Assembly: GCA_018896595.1 (NCBI GenBank)
Contig: JAHIME010000089.1
Location: 1 to 20,102, forward strand
Length of the DNA stretch: 20,102 nucleotides
Reading direction: 5' to 3'
DNA from: Patescibacteria group bacterium
GTDB taxonomy: Bacteria; Patescibacteriota; Patescibacteriia; Patescibacteriales; VMTK01
Position numbers and translations under genes: made by a program. A model generated the notes under the pieces. The model did no database searches. It was given only the letters and a program-made list of their open reading frames with translations, and was not told the DNA's origin. The first letter of the stretch is position 1. Every line of letters starts with the position of its first letter. Positions 19,180 through 20,102 of this stretch are shown here, piece by piece.

Positions 19180-19257
19180 TGGTCGGGGTGCCGGGATTTG
19201 AACCCGGGATCTTCTGGTCCCAAACCAGACGCCCTAAGCCAGCTAGGCCACACCCCG
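19180..19257 (-). tRNA. tRNA-Pro (UGG)
   Basis: Acceptor CGGGGTG/CACCCCG, anticodon stem TCTGG/CCAGA with loop TTTGGGA (anticodon TGG). Discriminator A followed by an encoded CCA (19180-19182). Confidence 0.96.
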
Positions 19258-19270
19258 GAAAATTAAAAAA

Positions 19271-19345
19271 TGGTGCCGAGGGTGAGAATCGGACTCACGA
19301 CACAATGATTTTCAGTCATTTGCTCTACCACTGAGCTACCTCGGC
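19271..19345 (-). tRNA. tRNA-Phe (GAA)
   Basis: Acceptor GCCGAGG/CCTCGGC, anticodon stem AATGA/TCATT with loop CTGAAAA (anticodon GAA). Discriminator A followed by an encoded CCA (19271-19273). Confidence 0.96.
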
Positions 19346-19351
19346 TTTTTG

Positions 19352-19424
19352 TTGCGGGGGTGGGATTTGAACCCACGGCCTCCAGGTTATGGGCCTGGCG
19401 AGCTGCCAACTGCTCTACCCCGCG
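19352..19424 (-). tRNA. Initiator tRNA-fMet (CAU)
   Basis: CGCGGGG pairs with CCCCGC but C1 faces A72, the unpaired end that marks initiator tRNAs. The anticodon loop is CCCATAA (CAT). The anticodon stem is CCAGG/CCTGG, so only two of the three conserved G-C pairs next to the loop are present (A29-U41 replaces one). No CCA is encoded. Confidence 0.93.
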
Positions 19425-19453
19425 TCAATAAAATTATAAAATTGTTATTTCGG

Positions 19454-19527
19454 TGGGCAACGGAGGAGTCGAACCTCCGACCTCGTCCTTATCAGAGACG
19501 CGCTCTAACCAGCTGAGCTAGTTGCCC
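19454..19527 (-). tRNA. tRNA-Ile (GAU)
   Basis: Acceptor GGGCAAC/GTTGCCC, anticodon stem CGTCT/GGACG (with one G-U) and loop CTGATAA (anticodon GAT). It is the first gene behind 16S, as in ordinary rRNA spacers, but no tRNA-Ala or 23S follows. Confidence 0.96.
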
Positions 19528-19532
19528 GAGTA

Positions 19533-19580
19533 AAATGAAAAAATAAAAAGACTGATTCCAAATAATTAAGGCCAGTCTTT
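19533..19580 (-). terminator. Terminator-like hairpin between 16S rRNA and tRNA-Ile
   Basis: AAAGACTG (19547-19554) and CAGTCTTT (19573-19580) form an 8-bp stem with a large loop, followed on the minus strand by TTTTTATTTTTT. There is no room for a promoter between it and tRNA-Ile, so it may be partial, with tRNAs made by read-through. Confidence 0.65.
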
Positions 19581-19688
19581 CTTTTACAAATAGGCCCATA
19601 ACACTATTTGCTTGATTTATTATTTATTTCACTACTAATAGGCGCTAATCTTGAAAACCGAATTTAAATCCGGCTTTCAGCCGACCTA

Positions 19689-19732
19689 AAGGATATTTAG
19701 ATTTGATTTTGAAAATCAAATCCGTAATCCTT
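19689..19732 (-). promoter_or_regulatory. 16S 3' trailer hairpin, possible RNase III processing site
   Basis: GATTTGATTTT and AAAATCAAATC pair perfectly around one base (19700-19722), and AAGGAT/ATCCTT extend the stem outside a small internal loop. It lies 10 nt beyond the mature 16S end. Confidence 0.5.
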
Positions 19733-19742
19733 ATGTCTCCCT

Positions 19743-20102
19743 AGAAAGGAGGTGATCCATCCACAGCTTCCGCTACGGATGCCTTGTTACGACTTCGTCC
19801 CTATCATCGATCCCGCCTTCTCCCGCAATACTGCGGGATTCGGGCGTTACCGACTCTCTTGACGTGACGGGCGGTGAGTACAAGACCCGAGAACGTATTC
19901 AACGCGACGTGGCTGATTCGCGTTTACTAGCGATTCCAGCTTCATGAGGTCGAGTTGCAGACCTCAATCCGAACTGAGGAGAATTTTAAGGGATTTGCTC
20001 CACCTTACGGTTTGGCTTCCCATTGTATTCCCCATTGTAGCACGTGTGTCGCCCAAGGTGTAAGGACCATGCTGATTTGACGTCATTCCCACCTTCCTCC
20101 CA
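19743..20102 (-). rRNA. rrs: 16S rRNA, 3' end (gene continues beyond the window)
   Basis: The last 360 bases of 16S are present, from the anti-Shine-Dalgarno tail (GGATCACCTCCTTTCT, minus strand) through helix 44, the decoding-site sequence and the region around E. coli position 1190 at the window edge. The decoding-centre stretch reads GTACTCACCGCCCGT rather than the near-universal GTACACACCGCCCGT, and the usual 1492R primer site has two mismatches, features I associate with Patescibacteria. The 5' part, promoter and any upstream genes lie outside. No 23S or 5S gene follows it. Confidence 0.98.

Overview
The window looks like a piece of a Patescibacteria (CPR) chromosome, probably Parcubacteria-like. 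This is inferred from an expansion of small CPR-type T4SS_pilin (TrbC/VirB2-like) proteins, a divergent 16S rRNA 3' end, mostly CCA-less tRNA genes, very short intergenic gaps, and a 16S gene with no 23S gene behind it. The window is AT-rich. Many promoters are near-consensus TTGACA/TATAAT types, usually with 17-bp spacers.

Layout. 1-369: AT-rich non-coding DNA ending in a folded leader. 370-3073: six consecutive pilin paralogues on +, closed by a terminator. 3140-4489: a lipoprotein (-) and a secreted 3D-domain protein (+) driven by back-to-back promoters whose -35 boxes form one palindrome. 4555-5277: tRNA-Cys, then a non-coding block holding three 20-bp palindromes exactly 78 bp apart, three perfect helically phased DnaA boxes, and a promoter-to-terminator unit that looks like an unassigned structured RNA. 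5290-6640: a DksA/TraR-type zinc-finger gene and lspA (+), then convergent tsaE (-). 6669-11245 (all -): flippase, glycosyltransferase, RluD-family pseudouridine synthase and a guanylate kinase-like gene as one compact unit, then rplS with tRNA-Leu and tRNA-Val. 11251-14262: a seventh pilin, a membrane-anchored glycoside hydrolase and a ROK kinase (+), facing an eighth pilin (-). 14384-16292: an SPFH/band-7 protein and a small membrane protein under a strong promoter with a long folded leader. 16334-17220: an AbiE-like antitoxin/toxin pair. 17266-18992: rpsP, KH protein and trmD (-), without rimM and with rplS relocated; a 161-bp near-palindromic MITE-like element sits in front of trmD. 19097-20102: tRNA-Gly, -Pro, -Phe, -fMet and -Ile, then the 3' end of 16S rRNA, all on -.

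How the genes fit together. The eight pilins, LspA, the lipoprotein, the 3D-domain protein, the flippase, the glycosyltransferase and the glycoside hydrolase form a cell-surface theme: an appendage or secretion-pilus repertoire beside surface-glycan export and remodelling. The minus-strand half is translation housekeeping. The most unusual signals are the origin-like block (4692-4867), the candidate RNA (about 4987-5277), the folded leaders and attenuator-like hairpins on surface genes, the MITE-like element, and the guanylate kinase homologue with glutamine in place of its P-loop lysine.
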